From UBA2040 sp963977135 (GTDB taxonomy: Bacteria > Bacteroidota > Bacteroidia > Flavobacteriales_D > Crocinitomicaceae): 64,000 bases of DNA. Below, in pieces: positions 54,375 to 62,961 of this stretch (position 1 is the first letter of the stretch; every line of letters starts with the position of its first letter). The stretch is taken from NCBI GenBank assembly GCA_963977135.1, contig CAXBNN010000006.1, positions 98,933 through 162,932 of the forward strand. Reading direction: 5' to 3'. The notes beneath the pieces are model-generated. The model worked only from the letters and a program-made list of their open reading frames with translations. It did not search any database and was not told where the DNA came from. A program made the translations under genes and the position numbers.

Positions 54375-54752
54375 TTAGCGCATATAGTTTTGCCATTGTA
54401 CCAAAGAATATTTAATTTTGTCGTTTTCCATTATTTTCATGAAGCCGTATTCATAGCAAAAGATATAAGCCTTTCCTTCGGAGTTACGCCAAAAGTGGGT
54501 GAAAAATTTTGGGTTAAATCCTTTCGCTAATAGAACTTCTTCGCGAACTGTTGCTTTACCTGCTTTGTTATATTCTTTTAAAATTCTTCTGTTTTTCTTG
54601 AGTTGTAAATCTATTGATTTGAAAAAGGACTGGTCTTTCGTTTTGTTTTTTTCGTAAAAATGGTTGGACTTGCAATACGCATCGCAGTACTTTTTGCCTA
54701 CTCTTCCTACTATGGGTTTTTGGCAGTTTAAACAAGTTCTATCTTCAATCAT
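54375..54752 (-). CDS. Small zinc-ribbon protein
   Basis: 125 residues from ATG 54752; a longer frame to 54836 runs through a dispersed 'gccacgaatgcacgaa' repeat and is less likely. N-terminal 'CLNCQKPIVGRVGKKYCDAYCKSN' gives four cysteines arranged like a zinc ribbon (CxxC ... CxxxC). The rest is basic and helical. Similar small proteins are widespread in Flavobacteriia; function unknown. Confidence 0.7.
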   Translation of the reverse strand: MIEDRTCLNCQKPIVGRVGKKYCDAYCKSNHFYEKNKTKDQSFFKSIDLQLKKNRRILKEYNKAGKATVREEVLLAKGFNPKFFTHFWRNSEGKAYIFCYEYGFMKIMENDKIKYSLVQWQNYMR

Positions 54753-54861
54753 ATTTTTTGCCACGAATGCACGAATAAAATTATTTAACCGTCGAATTAA
54801 ACGTTTAAATCTACGGTTAAATTTGTAAAACGACATTCATTTGAAGTTCTTTTGTTGGAAA

Positions 54862-55305
54862 ATGAATAAAATGGACAATCGTAAATCAATCACTTTAAAA
54901 CACTTACTAATTGCAGACAATAAATGCATTGGACTTCAGTTTCATCCTGACAAAGTCATTCAAGCTTTGCTTAAAGAATTGCCCAATATCAAATGGAGTA
55001 AGGAATTTAGCTTGGCGTATGTGCCCAACAACAAAGACAATCTAAACTTGATTTATAAAAAATTTAGAGGCGTCGCATGGGTAAATACGAATTACTTTTT
55101 CCCGCATAGACGACTAAATAATGACAACGAAGAAATCAACGTGGATTGGTTCCGAAAACGTGAATTGCCTTTAGGCTATAGACCTTGTCCAGAGGAATAT
55201 TTGTTGAAACTGGAGTTGAAACGCTATGCCAACAATACCGTGAAAACCTACGTTCAATGTTTTGAAAAATTCATTAGATTAGTGGTAAATATACTAAGGG
55301 AATAA
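54862..55305 (+). pseudogene. Truncated integron-type tyrosine recombinase
   Basis: 147 residues (ATG 54862; ATG 54871 also possible). Matches the N-terminal part of Bacteroidota tyrosine recombinases: 'KSITLKHLLIADNKCIGLQFHPDKVIQALLKELPNIKWSKEFSLAYVPNN' and the SAM-like core-binding domain 'CPEEYLLKLELKRYANNTVKTYVQCFEKFI'. The frame then ends, so the catalytic R-H-R-Y domain is missing. The stop is inside the attI-like element, so a deletion joined the N-terminal domain to the region just before attI. Recombination would need an integrase elsewhere. Confidence 0.82.
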
Positions 55306-55336
55306 TAGGAACGTTCCTATTAGCCAAGTGTTAGCA
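55294..55336 (+). other. attI-like element, right copy
   Basis: CTAAGGGAATAAT, a perfect 20-bp palindrome TAATAGGAACGTTCCTATTA (55303-55322), GCCAAGT and core GTTAGCA (55330-55336). The left copy is at 552-592. It lies at the junction between the integrase remnant and the first cassette, where attI is expected. Confidence 0.75.
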
Positions 55337-55350
55337 CCAACTTAGAACAA

Positions 55351-55896
55351 ATGAAAATAATAATAACCACTCTTATTTTGCTTTTGACCAATACTATGTA
55401 TGCGCAAAAAGTGAAATTTAAAACAATAACTATTAACCCTCAATTATCTTTTCAGAACTATGAACATTTTAAGAGGTTGACATTAAGCTCACCTGATTCT
55501 GAAGCAGAATACATAGATGGCTTTGAATTCCTTTGGGGCTATACATATAAACTGAGAGTAAAAGAAATCAGGTTGAACTCAAATTTATCTGATGGAACTC
55601 GGTATAATTATTCATTGGAAAAAATAATCTCCAAAACGAAAGCAGCCGACACCACTCAATTTAATTTATTTCTTGACGGTAGCAGATATTACTATCAAGT
55701 TGATTCCACGGAACAAGTATTAAATAATACCTTCCGCCAGATTAATGACACCACTTTTTCATATTTTGACAAAGTTGAAATTGAAGTCCCAGCATACTTA
55801 ACCAACGAATTCAGATTCATAGTGGAAGGTAAAGCAAGCAAATTGGGTATATTTGTGTATGTTGATGAAAAACTAATTAGGCTGATTAAACTATAA
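55351..55896 (+). CDS. Secreted DUF4377-like protein, cassette 1
   Basis: 181 residues. Signal peptide 1-19. 'YIDGFEFLWGYTYKLRVKEIRLNSNLSDGTRYNYSLEKIISK' matches the strand pattern of DUF4377, followed by a second beta-rich half with no clear match. It begins 15 nt after the cassette core and ends 6 nt before the closing core. Function unknown; export to the periplasm or surface is likely. Confidence 0.65.
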   Translation: MKIIITTLILLLTNTMYAQKVKFKTITINPQLSFQNYEHFKRLTLSSPDSEAEYIDGFEFLWGYTYKLRVKEIRLNSNLSDGTRYNYSLEKIISKTKAADTTQFNLFLDGSRYYYQVDSTEQVLNNTFRQINDTTFSYFDKVEIEVPAYLTNEFRFIVEGKASKLGIFVYVDEKLIRLIKL

Positions 55897-55904
55897 AAAG
55901 CTGG

Positions 55905-56036
55905 TGCTAACAGCACCTACCCAAAAGGCGGGGTTTCGTGTTCCAAAGACAGTTTTGTGGTTAATCAAACATTAGTTTTTCAAATCAAGTTTTGTGCTAA
56001 AAGTCCCGCCCTTCGGGTAGCTGCAAACCGTTAGCA
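55905..56036 (+). other. attC site 1
   Basis: 132 nt from TGCTAAC (55905) to GTTAGCA (56030-56036). The arms CACCTACCC...GGCGGG and CCCGCCCTTCGGGTAG pair. With the base before it, GGTGCTAAC is the exact complement of the start of cassette 1 (GTTAGCACC, 55330). Confidence 0.9.
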
Positions 56037-56069
56037 AACATATAAATTAAAGGCAATAATCGATCTGAA

Positions 56070-57368
56070 ATGATAAAATCAAACTCAAAATCTAAGAGCG
56101 CTACTTCTATTCTTAGTTTAAATAGTGAATTGTACAATTACGTTTCAATTTTACTTCCCTCAATTGATTTGTTTATTATTTCTCTAATCGCTTTTTCTTC
56201 AGAAAATCTTTCTATAACGCTACCAATAAACATCTCTTTCCCTTTACTTGGATTTCTATCAATTAAGCTATCAGAAAAGTTAAATAATAAAACCCCCATT
56301 TTTATTGCAATGTCATTAATGGTGCTAAATCTCGGTTTATTGACTTACTACGCTGGGATAAATTCACCCGCATGGATTCAAGCAGTTCCAACTGTAACAG
56401 CAATATTCTTTCTTTTTGATAAAAAAGCCATTCAATTTTTATTTGCTCTAGCGTGTATGGTAGCGCTGTTTCTTTCAAATTATTTCATTGGCCAAACAAT
56501 CAACTCAACACTCACAATTCTATTGCCTATTGCTGTTTTCACTGTGATTATTGAAAGAGGCTCCAGTTTTTTACTCCGGCAACAAAAAAGAATTGAAGTT
56601 CAAAAAAAAGACATTGAGTCCAAAAATATTGAGATTACCTCAAGCATCCAATATGCTAAACGAATTCATGAGGCAATAATGCCATCCCTAAAGCAAATCC
56701 AAGTAAATTTTCCAAAATCATTTGTACTCTGCAAACCAAAAGATATAATAGCTGGTGACTTCGTTTGGTTTGAGCAATTGAATGACCGAACCATCATTGC
56801 AGTGGCAGATTGTACCGGGCATGGTGTACCTGGGGCATTAGTAAGTATTGTATGCAGCAATGCTCTAAATCGATCCATTCGAGAATTCAATTTGTCACAA
56901 CCTGCAGCTATTTTGAACAAAACACGAGAACTTGTCGTAGAAACATTTGCTAAAAGTGAAATCAACATATCAGATGGAATGGACATCGCGTTATGTACCA
57001 TTGAAAATGAAACTTTAGAGTATGCTGGAGCCAACAATTCACTGTATTATATTGCTGAACAGGAGTTTATAGAAATTTGTTCCGACAAACAACCAATAGG
57101 TAAGTGCGATTTCCCCAAACCATATACGAACCATAAAATCGAACTAAAAAAAGGTGATACATTTTATTTATTTACTGATGGTTTTGCAGATCAGTTCGGG
57201 GGTCCAAAAGGAAAGAAATTCAAGTATCAATCATTCAGAAAATTATTTATTGATAACCACTCTAAACCATTAGACGAGCAAAATAATATTTTTAATAATT
57301 CACTAGCGCAATGGAAGGGAGATCATGAGCAAGCAGATGATATCTGCATAATCGGCATTCAGTTATAA
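56070..57368 (+). CDS. Membrane-bound SpoIIE-type PP2C phosphatase, cassette 2
   Basis: 432 residues. About six hydrophobic segments over 25-165, a coiled coil (about 170-200), and a SpoIIE/PPM phosphatase domain (about 200-432): 'KPKDIIAGDFVWF', 'IIAVADCTGHGVPGALVSI', 'TDGFADQFGG', 'QADDICIIGI', with the metal-binding Asp residues present. It probably dephosphorylates a Ser/Thr-phosphorylated partner, as RsbU or SpoIIE do. A regulatory protein of this size is unusual as integron cargo. Confidence 0.85.
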   Translation: MIKSNSKSKSATSILSLNSELYNYVSILLPSIDLFIISLIAFSSENLSITLPINISFPLLGFLSIKLSEKLNNKTPIFIAMSLMVLNLGLLTYYAGINSPAWIQAVPTVTAIFFLFDKKAIQFLFALACMVALFLSNYFIGQTINSTLTILLPIAVFTVIIERGSSFLLRQQKRIEVQKKDIESKNIEITSSIQYAKRIHEAIMPSLKQIQVNFPKSFVLCKPKDIIAGDFVWFEQLNDRTIIAVADCTGHGVPGALVSIVCSNALNRSIREFNLSQPAAILNKTRELVVETFAKSEINISDGMDIALCTIENETLEYAGANNSLYYIAEQEFIEICSDKQPIGKCDFPKPYTNHKIELKKGDTFYLFTDGFADQFGGPKGKKFKYQSFRKLFIDNHSKPLDEQNNIFNNSLAQWKGDHEQADDICIIGIQL

Positions 57369-57375
57369 TACTATT

Positions 57376-57429
57376 TGCTAACAATGTATAAGCGGCATTA
57401 AAATGACCGCTTATACTTGTCCGTTATAC
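57376..57429 (+). other. attC site 2
   Basis: 54 nt from TGCTAAC (57376-57382) to GTTATAC (57423-57429), with the stem ATAAGCGG/CCGCTTAT. TTTGCTAAC complements the start of cassette 2 (GTTAGCAAA, 56030). Confidence 0.88.
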
Positions 57430-57446
57430 ATAACTAAGATTACAAC

Positions 57447-58151
57447 ATGGGCTACTTAGATTCTGCATTCATAATTATTAGTATTATATTACTTATCGTA
57501 TTGGTTACTGTAGCAATAATTACCGTCTCTCTAATTTTGCCAAATAATACTTTGTTAACCGAAAAAAAGAAGGATAATTTAAATTCGATAGTATTTCTGA
57601 GTATTCCTTTTATTTGGGCTACATATACGCTAGTTGGAGTAGGTTTCCGATTTAACTTGAATTTTGATTTCTTTTTATTTCTGGTTGGCATTCCATTAAC
57701 TTTTATTGTTATCCGCTCCCTATACAGAAAATCAGTTATCCTAGAAGATAGAGATCAACGGAGAAAATCACTTATGTGGACTCATTTGATTATGTTTCTA
57801 TTCATAAACTTGCTTTATTATCCTATCGCTTGGACTCAAGAAAGAGGGGGGGGTCAAGAGTATCAACCAATGGTGCATCTTTGTCTCTTAGGTTTTCTGA
57901 CAATTTACATAAGTATTGGCGGGTTTTTAAAATTTAAAGGCCAATTAAAAAAGAAATGGATTGAGGCATTTTGTTCAGGATGTATATTTCTATTATTTCC
58001 CATAGGATTCATGATAATAAACGCTATTAATTGTTCAGGTTTTGACTGTTCTTTTGGTGATGCATTTGGGGTTATTGCAATAATATTAATATTAATTGTA
58101 GTGATTTTTATTAGTATTATTGAGGGATTCAGAAATAGAACACATTTATAA
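57447..58151 (+). CDS. Polytopic membrane protein, cassette 3
   Basis: 234 residues, about seven hydrophobic segments (near 7-27, 44-62, 70-88, 110-127, 140-158, 170-190, 205-225). No recognised family. The stop codon lies within the attC core. Being alone in its cassette it must act alone or with host partners. Confidence 0.7.
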   Translation: MGYLDSAFIIISIILLIVLVTVAIITVSLILPNNTLLTEKKKDNLNSIVFLSIPFIWATYTLVGVGFRFNLNFDFFLFLVGIPLTFIVIRSLYRKSVILEDRDQRRKSLMWTHLIMFLFINLLYYPIAWTQERGGGQEYQPMVHLCLLGFLTIYISIGGFLKFKGQLKKKWIEAFCSGCIFLLFPIGFMIINAINCSGFDCSFGDAFGVIAIILILIVVIFISIIEGFRNRTHL

Positions 58152-58197
58152 CAAAACCTAAACTGCATTGAAACGCAGTTTAGCCTAACCGTTAGGC
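58146..58197 (+). other. attC site 3
   Basis: 52 nt from TTATAAC (58146-58152) to GTTAGGC (58191-58197) with stem CTAAACTGC/GCAGTTTAG. The left core differs by one base from the complement expected for cassette 3 (GTATAAC). Confidence 0.85.
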
Positions 58198-58327
58198 TTC
58201 ATTGAAAAATGAAATTATTAAGATTTGGATTTAAAATTACTTTAGAGAAATTCCCATCCTAAAGATTGATGCCCAGTATTCAAGAGGATTAAATGATTTA
58301 CGATTACTTTAGAAAAGAAAAAACGAA

Positions 58328-58402
58328 GCCTAACAATCACTAAAAAAACACAAACCTAACCAACCCAAACCGTTTTTGCTTATTTTAGCCTAACAGTTAG
58401 TG
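58328..58402 (+). other. attC site 4 (closes an apparently gene-less cassette)
   Basis: 75 nt from GCCTAAC (58328-58334) to GTTAGTG (58396-58402); arms CTAAAAAAACACAAAC and GTTTTTGCTTATTTTAG pair imperfectly. GAAGCCTAAC complements GTTAGGCTTC at 58191, so the cassette is only about 140 nt. It holds at most a 17-codon frame from ATG 58209. Confidence 0.82.
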
Positions 58403-58412
58403 GCATTATAAA

Positions 58413-58742
58413 ATGATGAACAAATTCACCATATTCACTATTTTATTTTCGGTCACTTTCTCAAGCTGTTACCGAAAAATTGTAGATCCGTATTTCGGTG
58501 TATATTTTACAAAAATTGACAGTAAAGTATTGAAGCTTGAAAGCGTTTCAATTGCTGACACGACCATTGCACTTGTTTCAGGAACTATATACAGTAAGGA
58601 CGGCTCGGACACACTTTCCCCAAATGTCGCAACTGATGCTGTAGTAATTATGAATGACCAAAGGTCTGGAAAGATATATGCCAATCTAACTGACATCAAT
58701 GAGACACCAAATAATCACCGAGGATGGATGTACGAGGACTAG
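58413..58742 (+). CDS. Small lipoprotein, cassette 5 (first gene)
   Basis: 109 residues. Lipoprotein signal with Cys19 ('TFSSCYRK'). The rest is beta-rich ('FGVYFTKIDSKVLKLESVSIADTTIALVSGTIYS...') and ends abruptly in 'NHRGWMYED', overlapping the next gene by 19 nt. It may be shortened at its 3' end where two cassettes were joined. No family recognised. Confidence 0.55.
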   Translation: MMNKFTIFTILFSVTFSSCYRKIVDPYFGVYFTKIDSKVLKLESVSIADTTIALVSGTIYSKDGSDTLSPNVATDAVVIMNDQRSGKIYANLTDINETPNNHRGWMYED

Positions 58743-59704
58743 TTTTATTGTTTTTATTGGGTGTCTCATTGATGGGTTATGCCAAAGATTTACGTCCTCA
58801 GGATTTGAAAATCACGTTGGAGCAGCTTCCTGTTTTGGAGCACCAATCGGATATAATTCCGCTGAGAATACACATTCAGAATGTTTCCAATCATCGTGGT
58901 AGTATTCTTGTTCCTTATGCCCAAAATTATGGGAAACCGCTTTTTCAACTGCGTGTTTATGAGATTGATCAAGCGGGCAAATACACTTTGGTTTACACTT
59001 CTCAAGAAATTTTGGATATGGACACCTCAAAATATAAAACAGAGGGGAGTTTTTGGCAATTGGAAGCAGGAGAAACTTATTCCTTGCCTCTTTTTGTCAA
59101 TGATAGTAAAAATGCCAGATTGCGCTTCGAATCATCCATTCAAATTCCTGATTTGAATAAAGGAAAATACGCATTTCAAGTACTTTATACACCAGAAAAT
59201 TCTTCGTTTTTCAAGTATGCTTTTCGCCAATTTACAGACATAGACCCTATTTCAGAAGATGGTGTCGATGATTATCCCGACCATTTTATTTGGGAGGGGA
59301 GTTTTACCAGCAACTTTTTGGAGTATCCGTTTGAAATTTTGCCAAAACTTGTCGTTTATGACCCAACAAAAAGTGCCTTATGCCGCGCTGTTAGCAAAGA
59401 AAACTGGAGTAAGGTGAAGAGAATTTGGCGGAAACGAGACAAAAACAAATCATGCGATTGCGTATTATGGGTGTATGATGGCGCGCAGTCGATTCTGGCT
59501 TCATTACCTGCCTATACGGGATACGACGTGATCTTTTATACAGATTCCGGCATCAAGTATGTATCGTTTACTTATCAAGTAGGCAAAGTTTTCCGCTTAC
59601 GTTCACGTATGGCTTGGTTGTTTCATGCCGTGGGATTTCGAAGAGCTCCTTTTAAAACCTCCAAAGCGAATTGGAGCAAGTTGATTAGGGTTGAAGAAAT
59701 TTAG
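58724..59704 (+). CDS. Secreted protein of unknown function, cassette 5 (second gene)
   Basis: 326 residues. Signal peptide 1-20 ('GLVLLFLLGVSLMGYA'). An Ig-like first half ('IPLRIHIQNVSNHRGSILVPYAQNYGKPLFQLRVYEID...LEAGETYSLPLFVND') and a Trp/Lys-rich C-terminal half. No known family. The start codon and first bases overlap the previous gene. A further short frame (59710-59871) runs from just after its stop into the attC and is not called. Confidence 0.65.
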   Translation: MDVRGLVLLFLLGVSLMGYAKDLRPQDLKITLEQLPVLEHQSDIIPLRIHIQNVSNHRGSILVPYAQNYGKPLFQLRVYEIDQAGKYTLVYTSQEILDMDTSKYKTEGSFWQLEAGETYSLPLFVNDSKNARLRFESSIQIPDLNKGKYAFQVLYTPENSSFFKYAFRQFTDIDPISEDGVDDYPDHFIWEGSFTSNFLEYPFEILPKLVVYDPTKSALCRAVSKENWSKVKRIWRKRDKNKSCDCVLWVYDGAQSILASLPAYTGYDVIFYTDSGIKYVSFTYQVGKVFRLRSRMAWLFHAVGFRRAPFKTSKANWSKLIRVEEI

Positions 59705-59810
59705 AGAATATGGAGTTGATGTTGGATTTGTTGCAAAATTTCACACAAGGATTGACGGAGTATATGGACATGGGAAAGACAACGAAAACGACATTGAATA
59801 AAAAGCGATC

Positions 59811-59942
59811 GCATAACACGGGTTTTGCGTCAGGCGGGGTGACGTGCAAACTTGGAGCTTTGTGCTTTTAATGAACTTTAGTAATAAATTGAAACTTTGT
59901 GCTTTGAAACCCGCCCGAACGCAAAGCCCGAAAACGTTGTGC
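59811..59942 (+). other. attC site 5
   Basis: 132 nt from GCATAAC (59811-59817) to GTTGTGC (59936-59942). CGGGTTTTGCGTCAGGCGGG pairs with CCCGCCCGAACGCAAAGCCCG. The left core does not complement the start of cassette 5 (GTTAGTG), so cassette 5 appears to be chimeric. Confidence 0.88.
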
Positions 59943-59945
59943 ATA

Positions 59946-60074
59946 ATGCGGGAAATAGTGCCAACCATTGAAAATAGTGCTAAAAAAGCCAACCGCTCAA
60001 ACAGCACATTTATTTTTTTGCCGACACAAAAGCAAGTGCTCGAAAAAATCGGACTGAAATTACGGAATAGGTGA
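59946..60074 (+). CDS. Possible 42-residue protein at the head of cassette 6
   Basis: ATG only 4 nt after the attC core, the usual start position of a cassette gene; basic protein 'MREIVPTIENSAKKANRSNS...KQVLEKIGLKLRNR'. Its stop overlaps a GTG that opens a 27-residue frame (60071-60154). Neither has a known family. They may be leader peptides, small proteins, or remnants ahead of the dihydrofolate reductase gene. Confidence 0.35.
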   Translation: MREIVPTIENSAKKANRSNSTFIFLPTQKQVLEKIGLKLRNR

Positions 60075-60199
60075 TTACTCAACTTTTAAAATTGCATTCA
60101 ATTTTAGAAAACATCAATAGAATACAAGAAATAATAAAGTTTTTAGAAGATTAAAGCGAAATGTATAAAAGCATATAATTTCAACTATAATTGAGACCA

Positions 60200-60697
60200 A
60201 TGAACAAAATCATAATGATAGCAGCAGCAGCAGAAAACAACGCCCTGGGAAAAGACAACGCCACACTTTGGGATCTACCCGACGATTTTAAGCGGTTTAA
60301 TAAACTAACTACGGGCCATAAAACTATTATGGGACGAAAAACTTTTAAGAGCATGCCCACGCTTTTACCTAACCGTGTACATATTATAATTACAAGGGAT
60401 AAGAATTATAAAGTCGCTTTTGATGATTGTATTGTTGTGCATTCATTGAAAGATGCAATTGCGCTAGTAGCGAACGACGCCTTGGCATTTATTATTGGCG
60501 GAGGGGAAATATATAAGCAGGGTGAGAAATATTCCAACGGGATTGAACTTACGCGTGTACATACCAATTTTGAAAATGCCGATACCTTTTTTCCAGATAT
60601 TGACCCTAATATTTGGAAACTTGTTTCAGAAGAACATCACTCAACCGATGATAGACATGCCTCTGCTTTTACGTATTTAACTTATACCCGGAGGTAA
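60200..60697 (+). CDS. dfr: Dihydrofolate reductase, integron cassette 6
   Basis: 165 residues from ATG 60200; a TTG three codons upstream is less likely. Complete DHFR fold: 'MIAAAAENNALGKDNATLWDLPDDFKRFNKLTTGHKTIMGRKTFKSMPTLLPNRVHIIITRD' with Trp (WDLPDD) and the catalytic Asp, 'AFIIGGGEIYKQ' for NADPH. It reduces dihydrofolate to tetrahydrofolate. Cassette-borne dfr genes elsewhere confer trimethoprim resistance; whether this one is drug-insensitive, or the only DHFR of the host, cannot be told. It lies in a well-bounded cassette with matching GTTGTGCATA/TATGCACAAC ends. Confidence 0.93.
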   Translation: MNKIIMIAAAAENNALGKDNATLWDLPDDFKRFNKLTTGHKTIMGRKTFKSMPTLLPNRVHIIITRDKNYKVAFDDCIVVHSLKDAIALVANDALAFIIGGGEIYKQGEKYSNGIELTRVHTNFENADTFFPDIDPNIWKLVSEEHHSTDDRHASAFTYLTYTRR

Positions 60698-60784
60698 TCA
60701 CTTTTCGTTTAAATACCTAGCTGTTTATTTTGGTATTATCTCTAATCTGCTCATAAAGCGAATGAAGAAAATAAGAAAACCAAA

Positions 60785-60925
60785 ATGATTATTTACGTTG
60801 TACTTTCACTATTCTTCACTTTTTTTTTTAAAATTACACTTGGAAGAGAAATCTGGAACATGGTAGATGTAATTGTCGAAATTGGACTTATTGCAAGCCT
60901 ATTTATGAATAGAACAAAAAGCTAA
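60785..60925 (+). CDS. Possible 46-residue membrane peptide in cassette 6
   Basis: ATG 60785 to TAA 60925 encodes a hydrophobic peptide ('MIIYVVLSLFFTFFFKITLG...' then 'VDVIVEIGLIASLF') with two candidate membrane segments. It follows the dfr gene by 87 nt in the same cassette. A real gene is plausible, as cassettes often carry small membrane proteins, but a 9-T run inside makes it suspect. The rest of the gap to 61010 is unassigned. Confidence 0.4.
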   Translation: MIIYVVLSLFFTFFFKITLGREIWNMVDVIVEIGLIASLFMNRTKS

Positions 60926-61010
60926 CGCTACTCCAAAAATTGCAAAAGCGTATGTTTTGCCAATACTTATGACAGAAAACATCGGAAACCAAACAGAACG
61001 CAAGCACTAT

Positions 61011-61142
61011 GCACAACACCGTATATAATTTATTGATAGTTCTAGCCTTCTTACGAAAATCTTCGCGGATTTTCTATTCGGTTTTTATTTGCTAAATTAG
61101 GTGCTTAAAACACGCAACAAACCATATACAACAACGTTATAG
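61011..61142 (+). other. attC site 6
   Basis: 132 nt from GCACAAC (61011-61017) to GTTATAG (61136-61142). TATGCACAAC is the exact complement of the start of cassette 6 (59936-59945). CCGTATAT and the right-arm CCATATAC are the visible pairing parts. Confidence 0.88.
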
Positions 61143-61371
61143 CCAATGATGGTAACTCTCAAAACTCTTTTGTAAAGTGATTTGTCTTTATCAAATGAAC
61201 CGACCCTTCCGTTTATATCATATTCACCCGAAAATAGTGCATTATTGATTGTCCTAAATTAATTGTAATTTATGTGCTCTATGGCGGGATAAAATAATTA
61301 CGACAGACTAAAACATATTACTTTACTATTTCTAAACTCAATTGCAAAATACACACTCAAACTTACTACTT

Positions 61372-62832
61372 ATGAAATTATTAATTCTTTCAAGCCTATG
61401 CTTTCTAAGCTCCGTCACCTTAGGACAGAATCAAATTACTTGGGGCACAGCATCTGATGTTTCCTCATCCACTTTCGGTTACAATTTTCCTAGAATAGTT
61501 CAGGACGGAGGAGGTGATCCCGTTATCTCATGGACGTCGAATGGTAATATGTATTTTGCGCGTTGGAATGGATCTGGATTTTCTACCCCTACCACTCTGA
61601 ATAGTGTTCCAATAGCTGGTGCAGGATGGATGGGACCGGACATTGCGTCAAAGGGAGATACCATTTTTGCAGTTTATAAAGAAACACCAGAAGCAGATAC
61701 AAATAGTCATGTTTGGTGTGTAAGATCATTTGACGGAGGAATAACATTTAACCCACCTGTTCGGGTAGATTTTATAGGCGATAATATCTGCCGATTTCCG
61801 ACAGTTACTGTAGATGATTCTGGGAATCCCATTGTCGGATTTATGAGATTTGATGCAGGGTTTGGTAATGCTCAATGGATGATTTCGAGGTCTACTAATG
61901 GCGGAGTGTCTTTTTCCGCTGATGTTCTCGCTAGTGGTTGGAGCAGCGGTACTTCTGAGGTATGTGATTGCTGCCCAAGTAAAATCGTGAGCGATGGCAA
62001 TACGGTCGCGATGCCTTATCGAGATAACAATAGTAATATTCGCGACACATGGGTGGGAATATCAACTGATGGTGGCGCTAACTTTCTTGGCGGGATGGAT
62101 GTGGATCAACAAGGTTGGATGTTGATGTCTTGTCCATCCTCCGGCCCTGATGGTGTTATAATTGGTGATAATCTCTATACAACCTATATGAGTGGTGCAA
62201 CTGGATCTTCACGAGTATCTTACAACATTTCCTCCATTTCTACTATGACGGGCTCAACTGCCATTCCATTGGATCAGACAACACCAATAGCGTTAACTTC
62301 TCAAAATTTCCCACGTGTTGATAGCGACATAAATTCCATGGCTTTTGTTTGGAAACAATTTTCAAATGGACAACAAGAGTTAGCCATACAATTTACGGAA
62401 GATATTACGAGCGGGATAAATCCTATTCAGGAGATTGTTGCTGTAGATAACGTTGGCGCTGTTGATGTCATGATGAATAACGGCACTGTCTGGGTTGTTT
62501 GGGAAGATGTTTCTTCTGGAACAGTAAAATATAGAAGTGGAACTTATTCGCAATCTTTAGGGATTAAACCAGGAGCAAATTTGCAATCCAATATTACGGT
62601 TCAACCCAACCCATCTTCTGATTTATGGAACATAAACGGTATTTCTAAATCACAGAGTATTCAATACGAACTCTCAACACTTAACGGCAAATTAGTTGAA
62701 CGTAATTCAGTTTTTAATTTTGATGGGAAATTCAATTTTGAATTGGAAAATTCCAAGTTAAATTCAGGGATTTATTATTTAATCATTTCAGATGATGATT
62801 CAATTGAAACCGTTAAATTGATGAAGCAATAA
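61372..62832 (+). CDS. T9SS-secreted BNR-repeat (sialidase-fold) protein, cassette 7
   Basis: 486 residues from ATG 61372, giving signal peptide 'MKLLILSSLCFLSSVTLGQ'; an upstream TTG is rejected. Asp-box motifs 'RSFDGGITFNP', 'RSTNGGVSFSA', 'GISTDGGANF' indicate a sialidase-type beta-propeller. Residues about 415-486 are a T9SS sorting domain ('VQPNPSSDLW...'). The catalytic Arg triad and Tyr/Glu of true sialidases were not traced, so glycosidase activity is uncertain. T9SS cargo inside an integron cassette is notable. Confidence 0.82.
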   Translation: MKLLILSSLCFLSSVTLGQNQITWGTASDVSSSTFGYNFPRIVQDGGGDPVISWTSNGNMYFARWNGSGFSTPTTLNSVPIAGAGWMGPDIASKGDTIFAVYKETPEADTNSHVWCVRSFDGGITFNPPVRVDFIGDNICRFPTVTVDDSGNPIVGFMRFDAGFGNAQWMISRSTNGGVSFSADVLASGWSSGTSEVCDCCPSKIVSDGNTVAMPYRDNNSNIRDTWVGISTDGGANFLGGMDVDQQGWMLMSCPSSGPDGVIIGDNLYTTYMSGATGSSRVSYNISSISTMTGSTAIPLDQTTPIALTSQNFPRVDSDINSMAFVWKQFSNGQQELAIQFTEDITSGINPIQEIVAVDNVGAVDVMMNNGTVWVVWEDVSSGTVKYRSGTYSQSLGIKPGANLQSNITVQPNPSSDLWNINGISKSQSIQYELSTLNGKLVERNSVFNFDGKFNFELENSKLNSGIYYLIISDDDSIETVKLMKQ

Positions 62833-62961
62833 GCGTTGTGATTTACGCGCGGCACAGAACAGAAAGAAAATTTTGATTCAGACATAGGTGTTCATTCAAT
62901 CATTAACGCAAGTTGCGAGTATATGAATAAATTCAAAAACAGTACTCTTAATAAGAAAAGG

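Noticed and set aside
59710..59871. 53-residue frame after the second cassette 5 gene
   Set aside because: Its second half lies in attC 5; coding signal too weak to call.
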